The notes under the pieces were generated by a model. That model was not told the DNA's origin, did not search any database, and saw nothing but the letters and a program-made list of their open reading frames with translations. A stretch of DNA of 44,992 nucleotides, from assembly GCA_903835235.1 (NCBI GenBank), contig CAILMF010000032.1:1-44992 (forward strand), read 5' to 3'. Shown here in pieces: positions 24,870-32,510 of the stretch (the first letter of the stretch is position 1; the number at the start of each line of letters is the position of its first letter). The position numbers were made by a program, and so were the translations under genes. The stretch is from an uncultured Rhodospirillales bacterium. GTDB lineage: Bacteria; Pseudomonadota; Alphaproteobacteria; Acetobacterales; Acetobacteraceae.

Positions 24870-24970
24870 TGGCGTGGCCCCCCACCCTCCCGCCGCGGGC
24901 GGGTCCCTCCCTGCCCCACTGGGCGAGGCAGGGCTGGGGCGCGGGCCGGCGCAAGCGGGGCAGCGCATGA
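24869..24970 (+). CDS. 33-residue overlapping small ORF between hyfC and hyfE
   Basis: The ATG at 24869 overlaps the hyfC stop (TGATG), and its TGA (24968-24970) overlaps the hyfE start (ATGA). The peptide is Pro/Gly/Arg/Trp-rich (MAWPPTLPPRAGPSLPHWAR at its start) and matches no family I know. It may be only a translational bridge that couples hyfC to hyfE across a 97-nt gap. Confidence 0.3.
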   Translation: MAWPPTLPPRAGPSLPHWARQGWGAGRRKRGSA

Positions 24971-25692
24971 CCTTCGGCCAACTTCCCTACGACATCGCGC
25001 ATCTGCTGGGCGGCGCCATGCTGCTGCTGAGTTTTGTCCTGCTCTACCAGCGGCGGGTGCAGGCGGTGATCAACGCCTTCGCCTGGCAGGGCGGCGTGCT
25101 GGCGCTGGCGGCGGCGTGGCAGGGGGCCATGCAGGGCGCGCCGGAGCTGTACCTGACCGCGGTCATCGCCTTCGTCGCCAAGGCGGTGCTGATCCCGCTG
25201 GCGCTGCGGGTCATCGTGCGGCGGATGAACCTGCACCGTTCCGTGGAAACCGCGCTGGGCATCGGCGCCAGCATGATGGCGGGGGTGGCGGTGGTGGCGC
25301 TGGCGATCCTGGTGGTGCTGCCGATCACCGCGGGCGCGCGGGCGATTGCGCGTGAGGACCTGGCCCTGGCGCTTTCGGTGGTGCTGCTGGGCATGCTGAT
25401 GATGATCACCCGGCGCAACGCCATCAGCCAGGTGGTGGGGCTGATGAGCCTGGAGAACGGGCTGGTGCTGGCCGCCGTGGGCGTGGCCGGCATGCCGCTG
25501 GTGGTGGAGCTTTCCACCGCGGCGCTGGTGCTGGTGGTCTTCGTCGTCGCCGGGGTCTTCGTGTTCCAGATTCGCGAGCGCTTCGACAGCGTGGATACCG
25601 CGGCGCTGGAGAGTCATCGCGGCGAGGGCGCCGGCGATGGCTGGCGGGGCGAGGGCGCGTCCGAGGCTCCGCGTGGCGGGGGGCAACCGTGA
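24967..25692 (+). CDS. hyfE: HyfE-like membrane subunit
   Basis: A 241-residue membrane protein. The NuoK-like part has about six or seven hydrophobic segments and the conserved glutamate in VVGLMSLENGLVLAAVG. The last about 25 residues (after FQIRERFDSVDT) form a hydrophilic Gly/Glu-rich tail longer than usual for HyfE. The ATG at 24967 overlaps the stop of the small upstream frame. The stop overlaps the hyfF start as TGATG. Confidence 0.88.
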   Translation: MTFGQLPYDIAHLLGGAMLLLSFVLLYQRRVQAVINAFAWQGGVLALAAAWQGAMQGAPELYLTAVIAFVAKAVLIPLALRVIVRRMNLHRSVETALGIGASMMAGVAVVALAILVVLPITAGARAIAREDLALALSVVLLGMLMMITRRNAISQVVGLMSLENGLVLAAVGVAGMPLVVELSTAALVLVVFVVAGVFVFQIRERFDSVDTAALESHRGEGAGDGWRGEGASEAPRGGGQP

Positions 25693-27134
25693 TGCCCTTG
25701 CCCTGGCTGGTGGTGTTCTTCCCCTGGGTCGGCGCGGCGCTGCTGATGGCGTTGCCGCGGCTGCGGCTCGCGGCGGCGGTCAATCTGGGTGTCTCGGCGG
25801 TCTCCCTGCTGCTGGCGGTGCTGCTGCTGGGCACGCCCCATGGCGAACAGGGCTGGACCCGGGTGGATGCGCTGAACCAGCCGCTGGTGCTGCTCTCGGC
25901 CATCATCGGGCTGACCACGTCGGTCTATTCCTATGGCCAGGTGGACGCCAAGGGCTTCGACCATTGGCGGTTGCGGGCCTATCATGGCGCCTACCAGATA
26001 TTCATGGGCGCGCAGGCGCTGGCGCTGCTGGCCGACAACATGGGCGTGATGTGGGTCGCGATCGAGATCGCCACCATGGCCAGCGTAACCATGGTGGCGG
26101 TGCATGGCACGCCGGCGGCCATGGAAGCCGCGTGGAAGTTTTTCATTCTCTGCGGCGTCGGCATTGCGCTGGCGCTGTTCGGCACCGTCATTCTGTACAT
26201 GGCGGCGCAGCCGGTGGTGGGGCATGGCGACAATGGCCTGTCCTGGGTCGCCTTGCGCGCGGTGGCGGCGCGCTGCGACGCCGGCCTGCTGAACCTGGCC
26301 TTCGTCTTCCTGCTGGTGGGCTATGGCACCAAGGCCGGGCTGGTGCCGCTGCATTTCTGGCTGCCGGATGCCGAGGCCGAGGGGCCTGTTTCCATCAGCG
26401 CGGTGTTGTCCGGCCTGTTGCTGAACGCGGCGATGGTGGCGGTGCTGCGCGCCAAGACCATCGTGGCGGCGAACCCTGAGGCGATTCCGCCCGGCCCCTT
26501 CCTGATGGCGTTGGGCCTGGCTTCCGTGCTGCTGGCGGCCTTTGCGCTGTGGCGGCGGCGGGATGCGCGGCGGCTCTTCGCCTGGTCCAGCATTCAGCAC
26601 ATGGGGCTGGCGGCCTTTGCGTTTGGGCTGGGGGGCCTGGGCGGCACCCTGGCGGGGCTGCTGCACCTGCTGGGGCATAGCCTGACCAAGTCGGCGGTGT
26701 TCTTTGGGGTCGGCCTGGCGACGCGGCTGAAGGGCAGCCAGAAGATCGCCGCCATCGGCGGGTTGGTGACCAGCCATCCGGCGTTGGGCTGGTCCCTGGT
26801 GGTGGCGATCGCCGCGGTGGCGGGCATGCCGCCCTTCGCGCTGTTCGCCAGCGAGTTTCTGCTTGTTGGGGAAACCGCCAGCCGGTTCTGGTGGTTGGCG
26901 CTGCCGCTGGGCCTGGGGCTGTTCATTGCCGTGGCGGCCAAGGTGAACGTGCTGCAACAGCTTTGCCTGGGCGATGCCACGCCAAATGCAGCCGGTCCGC
27001 CGCCGGGGCGGCTGGCCTTCGCCTCCACGCTGGGGCCGATCTGGGTGCATCTGGCGCTGGCGGCGGTGCTGGGCGCGGCCTTGCCGACGGGCGGCGCGGC
27101 GCTGCTGGCGCAGGCGGCGGAGATGCTGAAGTGA
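25692..27134 (+). CDS. hyfF: HyfF-like antiporter-type membrane subunit
   Basis: A 480-residue subunit of the NuoL/M/N family and the second putative ion-translocating subunit of the complex. Features are MWVAIEIATMASVTMVAVHG with its acidic helix, GYGTKAGLVPLHFWLPDAEA and HLLGHSLTKSAVFF. Start at ATG 25692, overlapping the hyfE stop; an in-frame GTG three bases earlier is possible. No HyfD-like subunit is present, so the complex appears to have two antiporter-like subunits. Confidence 0.92.
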   Translation: MPLPWLVVFFPWVGAALLMALPRLRLAAAVNLGVSAVSLLLAVLLLGTPHGEQGWTRVDALNQPLVLLSAIIGLTTSVYSYGQVDAKGFDHWRLRAYHGAYQIFMGAQALALLADNMGVMWVAIEIATMASVTMVAVHGTPAAMEAAWKFFILCGVGIALALFGTVILYMAAQPVVGHGDNGLSWVALRAVAARCDAGLLNLAFVFLLVGYGTKAGLVPLHFWLPDAEAEGPVSISAVLSGLLLNAAMVAVLRAKTIVAANPEAIPPGPFLMALGLASVLLAAFALWRRRDARRLFAWSSIQHMGLAAFAFGLGGLGGTLAGLLHLLGHSLTKSAVFFGVGLATRLKGSQKIAAIGGLVTSHPALGWSLVVAIAAVAGMPPFALFASEFLLVGETASRFWWLALPLGLGLFIAVAAKVNVLQQLCLGDATPNAAGPPPGRLAFASTLGPIWVHLALAAVLGAALPTGGAALLAQAAEMLK

Positions 27135-27156
27135 CCCGGGCTGCGGAGCAGCCACA

Positions 27157-28662
27157 ATGAGCGGCGCCGATGCCATTCGCGCCGGGCGGCCACAGGGCTG
27201 CCGGCCGCACCAGCGATACCTGCTGGAACCAGGCCAATGGCGCGCCCTGGTGGTGGCGTTGCGCGATGACCGCGCGCTGGAGCTGCTTTCCTTGTGGGCC
27301 GAGCCGGGCTTTGTCCACGCCGCCTTCCACCAGCCCAATGAGGGCGTGCTGCTGGCCAGCCTGGCGGTGGCGGAACGCAGCTACCCCGCGCTGTCCCCGG
27401 TGCGCGCCGGGGCGGTGCGGTTCGAGCGGATGATCCGCGACCTCTGGGGCCACCAGGCCGAGGCCGGCGTCGACCTGCGCCCCTGGCTGGACCATGGCCG
27501 CTGGCCGGTCACGGCGCCGATGTCGCCACGGCCGGTCGCCGTGACCACGCCGCCGCCGCAGCCGGAATTCCTGGCGGTGGAGGGCGAGGGGGTGCATCAG
27601 ATACCCGTTGGGCCGGTGCATGCCGGGGTGATCGAGCCGGGGCATTTCCGCTTCCATGTCCAGGGCGAGACGGTGGTGCGGCTGGAGGAGCGGCTGGGCT
27701 ACCTGCACAAGGGCACGCTTTCCCTGATGCTGGGCAAGAGCCCGCGGCTGGCGGCGCGCTTCGCGGCGCGGCTTTCCGGCGACAGCACCGTGGCGCATTC
27801 CTGGGCTTTTGCCAGTGCGGCCGAGAATGCGGTGGGGCTGGCGGTGCCGGCGCGGGCGGTGCTGCTGCGCGCCCTGGCGGCGGAGCTGGAGCGGGTGCAC
27901 AACCACCTGAACGACATCGGCTTCGTCTGCAACGACGCCTCCTTCGCCTGGCCGCATGCGCGCTGCGGGCTGCTGCGGGAAGGCGTGCTGCGGGCGGCGG
28001 CACTGGCCTTCGGGCACCGGCTGATGATGGACCTGGTGGTGCCCGGCGGCGTGGCGCGGGACCTGGCGCCGGGCGGCGCCGAAGCGATCCGCGCCGCGCT
28101 CGGCGCCGTGGTGGCGGCGCTGCCGGAGCTGGAACGGGTGTATGACAGCCATGCCAGCCTGCAGGACCGCGTGGTCTCCACCGGGCAGGTGATGCCGGAA
28201 CTGGCGGCGCGCTTCGCGGTGGGCGGGCATGTCGGGCGGGCCTCGGGCCGCGGGTTCGATAGTCGGAAACTGCCGGGCTATGCGCCGTACAACACCATGG
28301 CCTTCACCGTGCCGGTGCTGCAGGCCGGCGATGTCGATGCGCGCGTTCGCATCCGCCTGGCCGAGGTGCAGCAGAGCGCGGCACTGATGGAAAGCCTGCT
28401 GGCGCGGCTGCTGCCGGGGGAGACCAAGGTGGATTTTCCGCAGGCCGGTGGCGAGGGCGTGGGCCTGGTGGAGGCGTTCCGCGGGGATGCGCTGCACTGG
28501 GTGCAGCTGGATGATGGCGGGCTGATCCGCGCCATCTTCATGCGCGACCAGTCCTGGCTGCAATGGCCGCTGCTGGAAGCGGCGATCGAGGGCAACATCG
28601 TCGCCGACTTCCCGCTCTGCAACAAGAGCTTCAACTGCTCCTACAGCGGGGTGGACCTGTGA
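27157..28662 (+). CDS. hyfG: HyfG-like large subunit lacking Ni-binding cysteines (Ehr type)
   Basis: A 501-residue protein. The N-terminal about 170 residues are NuoC-like (RFERMIRDLWGHQAEAG); the rest is NuoD/hydrogenase-large-subunit-like (GPVHAGVIEPGHFRF, EERLGYLHKG). Group 4 [NiFe] hydrogenases have RxCGxCxxxH here, but this protein reads RLSGDSTVAH, with serine at both cysteine positions. The C-terminus has FPLCNKSFNCSYSGVDL instead of DPCxxC. A Ni-Fe site therefore cannot form, which places it with Ech-hydrogenase-related (Ehr) complexes of unknown substrate. It starts 22 nt after hyfF and ends overlapping the glyoxalase-fold gene. Confidence 0.93.
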   Translation: MSGADAIRAGRPQGCRPHQRYLLEPGQWRALVVALRDDRALELLSLWAEPGFVHAAFHQPNEGVLLASLAVAERSYPALSPVRAGAVRFERMIRDLWGHQAEAGVDLRPWLDHGRWPVTAPMSPRPVAVTTPPPQPEFLAVEGEGVHQIPVGPVHAGVIEPGHFRFHVQGETVVRLEERLGYLHKGTLSLMLGKSPRLAARFAARLSGDSTVAHSWAFASAAENAVGLAVPARAVLLRALAAELERVHNHLNDIGFVCNDASFAWPHARCGLLREGVLRAAALAFGHRLMMDLVVPGGVARDLAPGGAEAIRAALGAVVAALPELERVYDSHASLQDRVVSTGQVMPELAARFAVGGHVGRASGRGFDSRKLPGYAPYNTMAFTVPVLQAGDVDARVRIRLAEVQQSAALMESLLARLLPGETKVDFPQAGGEGVGLVEAFRGDALHWVQLDDGGLIRAIFMRDQSWLQWPLLEAAIEGNIVADFPLCNKSFNCSYSGVDL

Positions 28663-29006
28663 CGCTCAGCTTCGGCCCTGGCGTGCCGGTGCTGCGCAGC
28701 TTCGACGAGGCCCGCGCGCGCGCCTTCTACTGCGGGCTGCTTGGCTTCGAGGTGGATTGGGCGGAGCGGCCGGCGCCGGGTTCGCCGCTATACATGCAGG
28801 TCTCCCGCGGCGGCTTCGTGCTGCACCTCAGCGAGCATGATGGCGATGGCCGGCTGGCCGCCCGGCTGCGGATACCCGTGCATGGGCTGGGGCGGCTGCG
28901 CGATGAGATGCTGGCGCAGGGCTTGCCGCAAGACGACCCTGAGGAGGATGCGGTGACGGTGCACGACCCCTTCGGCAATACGCTGCACTTCGTGGAGCTG
29001 GGCTGA
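28659..29006 (+). CDS. Glyoxalase/bleomycin-resistance-fold protein within the hyf operon
   Basis: A 115-residue single-module VOC protein. RSFDEARARAFYCGLLGFEVDW, PLYMQVSRGGFVLHLSEHDG and the closing DPFGNTLHFVE follow the BleO/glyoxalase pattern. These proteins usually bind or sequester small ligands. The GTG start (28659) overlaps the hyfG stop (GTGA) and its TGA overlaps the hyfI ATG, so it is translationally coupled on both sides. A VOC gene between the large and small subunits is not part of known hyf or ech operons I can name. Its role is unknown: possibly a ligand chaperone, or a passenger. Confidence 0.85.
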   Translation: MTLSFGPGVPVLRSFDEARARAFYCGLLGFEVDWAERPAPGSPLYMQVSRGGFVLHLSEHDGDGRLAARLRIPVHGLGRLRDEMLAQGLPQDDPEEDAVTVHDPFGNTLHFVELG

Positions 29007-29527
29007 TGCTGTGGCCCAGCTTGGCGCGCGCGCTGTTCGGCAAGCCACTGACCGATGCCGGCCCGGCCGTGCCGGATGCCACGGTGGAGGCCCTGGCGCT
29101 GCGGCTGGACCAGGCGGCGCAGACCAGGCTGGGGCGCAGCCTTTCGATCCGGGAAGTCGACTGCGGCAGCTGCAATGGCTGCGAGCTGGAAGTGAACGCG
29201 CTGGCCAATGTGGCCTATGACATGGAGCGCTTCGGGCTGAAATTCGTGGCCAGCCCGCGCCATGCCGATGTGCTGCTGGTGACGGGGCCGCTGACCCACA
29301 ACATGCGCGAAGCCCTGCTGCGGGTCTGGGATTGCACGCCGGAGCCGAAATGGCTGGTGGCGGCCGGCGACTGCGCGGTGGATGGCGGCGTGTTCAAGGG
29401 CAGCTACGCCATTGCCGGCGGCATCGGCGAGGCGCTGCTGGTGGACCTGGTGATCCCCGGCTGCCCGCCGACGCCGACGCAGTTGCTGGAAGGATTGCTG
29501 GCGCTGCTGGAAGCCCAGGCTCGCTGA
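29006..29527 (+). CDS. hyfI: NuoB/HyfI-like iron-sulfur small subunit
   Basis: A 173-residue small subunit that should hold the N2-type [4Fe-4S] cluster. All four ligand positions are present: CGSCNGC (two cysteines of the CxxC type), the cysteine of AAGDCAVDGG and the cysteine of VIPGCPPTP. So the electron-transfer subunit is intact although the partner large subunit has lost its Ni site. It starts at ATG 29006, overlapping the glyoxalase-fold gene. Its stop codon is the first member of a 16-bp tandem array. No HyfH-like ferredoxin subunit follows. Confidence 0.93.
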   Translation: MLWPSLARALFGKPLTDAGPAVPDATVEALALRLDQAAQTRLGRSLSIREVDCGSCNGCELEVNALANVAYDMERFGLKFVASPRHADVLLVTGPLTHNMREALLRVWDCTPEPKWLVAAGDCAVDGGVFKGSYAIAGGIGEALLVDLVIPGCPPTPTQLLEGLLALLEAQAR

Positions 29528-29596
29528 GGCAGTGGCGCGTTGACGCCCCGGCGCGCTGAAGCCTTGGCGCGCTGAGGCCTTGGCGCAATGAAGCCA
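29525..29596. repeat. 16-bp tandem repeat anchored on the hyfI stop codon
   Basis: TGA occurs at 29525, 29541, 29557, 29573 and 29589, exactly 16 nt apart, in units close to TTGGCGCGCTGAGGCC. The first TGA is the true hyfI stop. The array occupies the start of the 332-nt gap 29528-29859, which otherwise holds one hairpin and no gene. Confidence 0.85.
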
Positions 29597-29645
29597 GGGC
29601 AGGCCGGGTGCCAGCCGCGCGAGGGACAGGTCCGCTGAAAGAAGC

Positions 29646-29671
29646 GGGCCGGCCGGAGGTCCGACCGGCCC
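29646..29671 (+). terminator. hairpin after the hyf operon
   Basis: GGGCCGGCCGGA (29646-29657) pairs with TCCGACCGGCCC (29660-29671) with one mismatch and a minimal loop. It lies about 120 nt after hyfI and could end the operon. No T-run follows. Confidence 0.4.
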
Positions 29672-29859
29672 GGGGGCAGACAGAGTAGCTGCCAGTCAGG
29701 CGACGACCTGCCGGGAATGTGGCCATCGCCAACGTCGCCCCTGAATGAGACAACGCGTCCAGCTTGCGCCACGGCTTCCTAACGGCGGATGGGAGCGGGC
29801 TTAACTCGCGGCAATGCGCGGGGCCTTTCGCGCCGGCGCGGCGCGGGCGAGAACGGCGC

Positions 29860-30978
29860 ATGGTGGACCCCGAGACCCTGAAGGCGATTGCCGCCGCCGC
29901 GCCGGCGCATGACCGCGACGCCAGCTTCCCCGCCGGCAGCATTGCGCGGCTGGGCCAGGCCGGCACGCTGGCGCTGACCACGCCGGCCGCCTGGGGTGGT
30001 GGCGGCGCCGGGCTGACCCAGGCGGCGCGGGCCGTGGCGGCGGTGGGTGGGGCCTGCGCCTCCACCGGGCTGGTGCTGGCGATGCAGTTGATCCAGCAGA
30101 AGCTGCTGCCGGAGGATGCCGGCTGGCCGCCGGCGCTGCGCGAGCGGATCGGCCGCATGGCCTCCACTGACGGCGCGCTGTGCAACACGCTGCGGTCAGA
30201 GGCGGCGCTGGGCGCGCCGACGCGGGGTGGCCTGCCGGAGACGGTGGCGCGACGCACTGCCGGTGGTTGGGCGCTGACGGGGCGGAAGACCTATTGCACC
30301 GGCCTGCCGGCGCTGCGTTGGCTGCTGGTCTGGGCGCGTACCGAGGAGGACGTGCCCCGCTGCGGCTACTTCCTGGTGGAAGCCGGCACGCCGGGGCTGC
30401 GGATGGCGCCGAGTTGGGACCATCTGGGGCTGCGGGCCTCGGCCAGTGACGACCTGGTGATGGAGGACGCGCCGATCCCGGCCGAGTATGCCGGGGAGCT
30501 GCGCCTGCCGGCCGGCTGGGCCGCGCTGCCGGATGCGCTGCTGGCCTGGCACGCGCTGCTGCCGGCCGCCGTGTATGGCGGCGTGGCGCGGGCGGCGCGG
30601 GACTGGCTGCTGGGGTTTCTGCGCGCGCGCACGCCGACGGCGCTGGGTGCACCGCTGGCCAGCCTGGCGCGGGTGCAGGAAGCGGTGGGCGGTATCGAGG
30701 AGAAGCTGCTGGCGCATGGCCGGCTGCTCGGCTCGGCCGCGGCGGCGGTGGATGCGGGGGCGCCGCCCAGCGGGGTGGAATCCGGCCTGCTGAAGCTGTC
30801 CCTGGCCGAGCTGGCGGTGCAGGTGGTGGAGGGCTGCGCCGCGTTGGCCGGCAACCATGCAATGGCGCGCCGCAACCCGCTGGAGCGGCATTGGCGGGAC
30901 GTGCTGTGTGCGCGCATCCACACGCCGCATGGGGATGCGGCGCGGGCGGCGGCGGGGCGGGCGCTGCTGTTGGGGTAG
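29860..30978 (+). CDS. Acyl-CoA dehydrogenase family protein (possibly DszC/SfnB-like)
   Basis: A 372-residue flavoprotein of the acyl-CoA dehydrogenase superfamily. It shows the N-terminal helical domain, the middle beta domain (GWALTGRKTYCTGLPALRW, SWDHLGLRAS) and a C-terminal helical domain ending NPLERHWRDVLCARIHTPHG. The RHWRD-type end is common in the group that includes the flavin-dependent monooxygenases DszC and SfnB, so oxygenase activity is as likely as acyl-CoA oxidation. The start was placed at ATG 29860 (MVDPETLKA), because the upstream frame looks like non-coding sequence. No fatty-acid genes are next to it. Confidence 0.78.
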   Translation: MVDPETLKAIAAAAPAHDRDASFPAGSIARLGQAGTLALTTPAAWGGGGAGLTQAARAVAAVGGACASTGLVLAMQLIQQKLLPEDAGWPPALRERIGRMASTDGALCNTLRSEAALGAPTRGGLPETVARRTAGGWALTGRKTYCTGLPALRWLLVWARTEEDVPRCGYFLVEAGTPGLRMAPSWDHLGLRASASDDLVMEDAPIPAEYAGELRLPAGWAALPDALLAWHALLPAAVYGGVARAARDWLLGFLRARTPTALGAPLASLARVQEAVGGIEEKLLAHGRLLGSAAAAVDAGAPPSGVESGLLKLSLAELAVQVVEGCAALAGNHAMARRNPLERHWRDVLCARIHTPHGDAARAAAGRALLLG

Positions 30979-30984
30979 GCCGAA

Positions 30985-31115
30985 AGGGGCGTTGCCCCTC
31001 TCGGGCTCTCCCCACCAAAGGCCGAGGGGCCTTTGGAAACCACGTGTCAGAAACCCGGGGTCCAGGGGCCTCTCGGCCCTTGGCCGGGGAGTTTGAGGGG
31101 GCGGAGCCCCCTCAA
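30985..31115. terminator. three hairpins between convergent genes
   Basis: AGGGGC-GTT-GCCCCT (30985-30999), CCAAAGGCC-GAGG-GGCCTTTGG (31015-31036) and TTGAGGGGGC-GGA-GCCCCCTCAA (31093-31115) are perfect stems of 6, 9 and 10 bp. A degenerate copy of the last runs into the stop codon of the methyltransferase at 31151. They probably serve as bidirectional terminators and belong to common alphaproteobacterial intergenic hairpin types. Confidence 0.6.
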
Positions 31116-31150
31116 GGTGACGAACTTGAGTTTGAGGGGGCAGCGCCGCC

Positions 31151-31921
31151 TCAGTCGATCAGCGCCACCACCATGGCTTCCAGTGCCTCTGCTGTCAGCC
31201 CTGCCGGCAGCGGCGGTGGCGCGCCCGCGCCGGTCTTGCGGATGGTGACCAGCAGCGTTTCGGCCTGGACGGCCTCGACCATGCAGGGGCAGTCCAGCGC
31301 GGTGGCCACGTCGATGCTTTCGGTGGGGGTCCACAGCACGAAGCGGCCGTCGCGCAGGTCCAGGTTCCACTGGTGGAAGCCGCTGTAGCCCTCGCGCTCG
31401 CCCTCGTTGGGGAAGTGGTCCAGCGCCACCGCGCCGCCCACGCGCGTCACGGCCAGCATCTGGCGGATGCCCAGCAGCGGGTCGGCGGCGTGGTCCAGCG
31501 CGTTGCGGCAATGCACCAGGTCGAAGTGGCCAGCGGGGAAGAACAGCGGCAGTTCCTCCATGGTGGCGAAGCGGGTCGGGATGGGCGGCTCCACGCCGTG
31601 CGCCGCCAACAGCCGGGCATAGAGCGGCGCCAGCGGGTCCACCGCGGTGACCTCCAGCGCCACACCGGGCAGCACGCCACCCAGGGAGGTGATCGGCCCG
31701 GCGCCGACATCCAGCAGGCGCAACGTCGGCTGGGCCAGCGCGGTGGCAACCTGGGTGGGGAAGGGCCAGAGCGGCGCCGCGGGGTTCATGCGCCAGGAGA
31801 AATCCTCGGGCCACTGGCCGCCCCGGCTGGCGATCCAGCCTTCCCAGAAGCGGCGTTCCTCGGGGATGCCGGCGGCCCAGCCGGCCAGGCGCTGTGTCAG
31901 CTGCTGCATGGGGCGGGGCAT
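31151..31921 (-). CDS. Class I SAM-dependent methyltransferase
   Basis: A 256-residue protein with a Rossmann-like SAM domain. Motif I is LLDVGAGPITSLG; VTAVDPLAPLY gives the acidic residue that contacts the SAM ribose; DLVHCRNALDHAADPLLGI is the post-II/IV region typical of Methyltransf_11 members. The substrate cannot be deduced. It converges on the acyl-CoA-dehydrogenase-like gene across a hairpin cluster. A secreted-protein gene lies 21 nt upstream in the same direction, so the two may be co-transcribed. Confidence 0.85.
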   Translation of the reverse strand: MPRPMQQLTQRLAGWAAGIPEERRFWEGWIASRGGQWPEDFSWRMNPAAPLWPFPTQVATALAQPTLRLLDVGAGPITSLGGVLPGVALEVTAVDPLAPLYARLLAAHGVEPPIPTRFATMEELPLFFPAGHFDLVHCRNALDHAADPLLGIRQMLAVTRVGGAVALDHFPNEGEREGYSGFHQWNLDLRDGRFVLWTPTESIDVATALDCPCMVEAVQAETLLVTIRKTGAGAPPPLPAGLTAEALEAMVVALID

Positions 31922-31942
31922 ACAGGGAGGTTTGGTTCCAGG

Positions 31943-32428
31943 CTAGAACCGCGTGCGCACCGCCTCGCAACTGCCGGCCAGCGTGGCCACCGGCATCGGC
32001 AGGTCGCAGGGCGGCGGCGGGCTTGTCGATTCGGCATTGTCGGTGCGCTGGGCGGCGGCGGCGGCGGTGGCGTCGCGGCAGGCCTGCACCTGGGCCGCCG
32101 GCGGCAGGCGGGACAGCGAAAGGCGCGCCTCGCCGGTCTGGCGGTCCAGGCTCAAGGTGAAGCGGTCATGCGCCGGGGGCCGGCCGCCGGCTTCGGGCGG
32201 GATCGGCAGGTTGAAGCCGGCGATGACGGGGTCGCGCAGCGAGGTCAGCTCATCCGCTTCCTGCCAGAGCTGGCGGCCCGGCAGTTGCAGCGCAAGGCCC
32301 TGCGGCTCCAGCGCCAGGCGCAGCCGCGGCCCGTTCTCGAACCGGCAGGCCAGGAAGGTCTGCGCCCCGGCCTGGGCGGCCAGCAAGGTAAGGGCCAGGG
32401 GCAGTCCCCGGAGCAACCAGCGGTGCAT
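31943..32428 (-). CDS. Secreted hypothetical protein
   Basis: A 161-residue protein of no family I recognise. It has a signal peptide (RGLPLALTLLAAQAGAQ, cleavage near AGA-Q) and three or four cysteines after it, including one in LACRFENGP and one in PPPPCDLP, which may form disulfides in the periplasm. It is divergent from ccmC across an 82-nt spacer and reads into the methyltransferase gene. Confidence 0.6.
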   Translation of the reverse strand: MHRWLLRGLPLALTLLAAQAGAQTFLACRFENGPRLRLALEPQGLALQLPGRQLWQEADELTSLRDPVIAGFNLPIPPEAGGRPPAHDRFTLSLDRQTGEARLSLSRLPPAAQVQACRDATAAAAAQRTDNAESTSPPPPCDLPMPVATLAGSCEAVRTRF

Positions 32429-32510
32429 GCAGAAGCCTCGGCTTGCGTGCCGTGGTTATGGCCGCCCGCAGCCGCTTCAACAACCGCCTGCAAGCGCCTA
32501 GGTTGGGGGG

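Noticed and set aside
21889-29527. Functional formate hydrogenlyase or hydrogenase-4
   Set aside because: The Ni-binding cysteine motifs are missing from HyfG, and no formate dehydrogenase, HyfH-like ferredoxin or maturation gene is present in the window.
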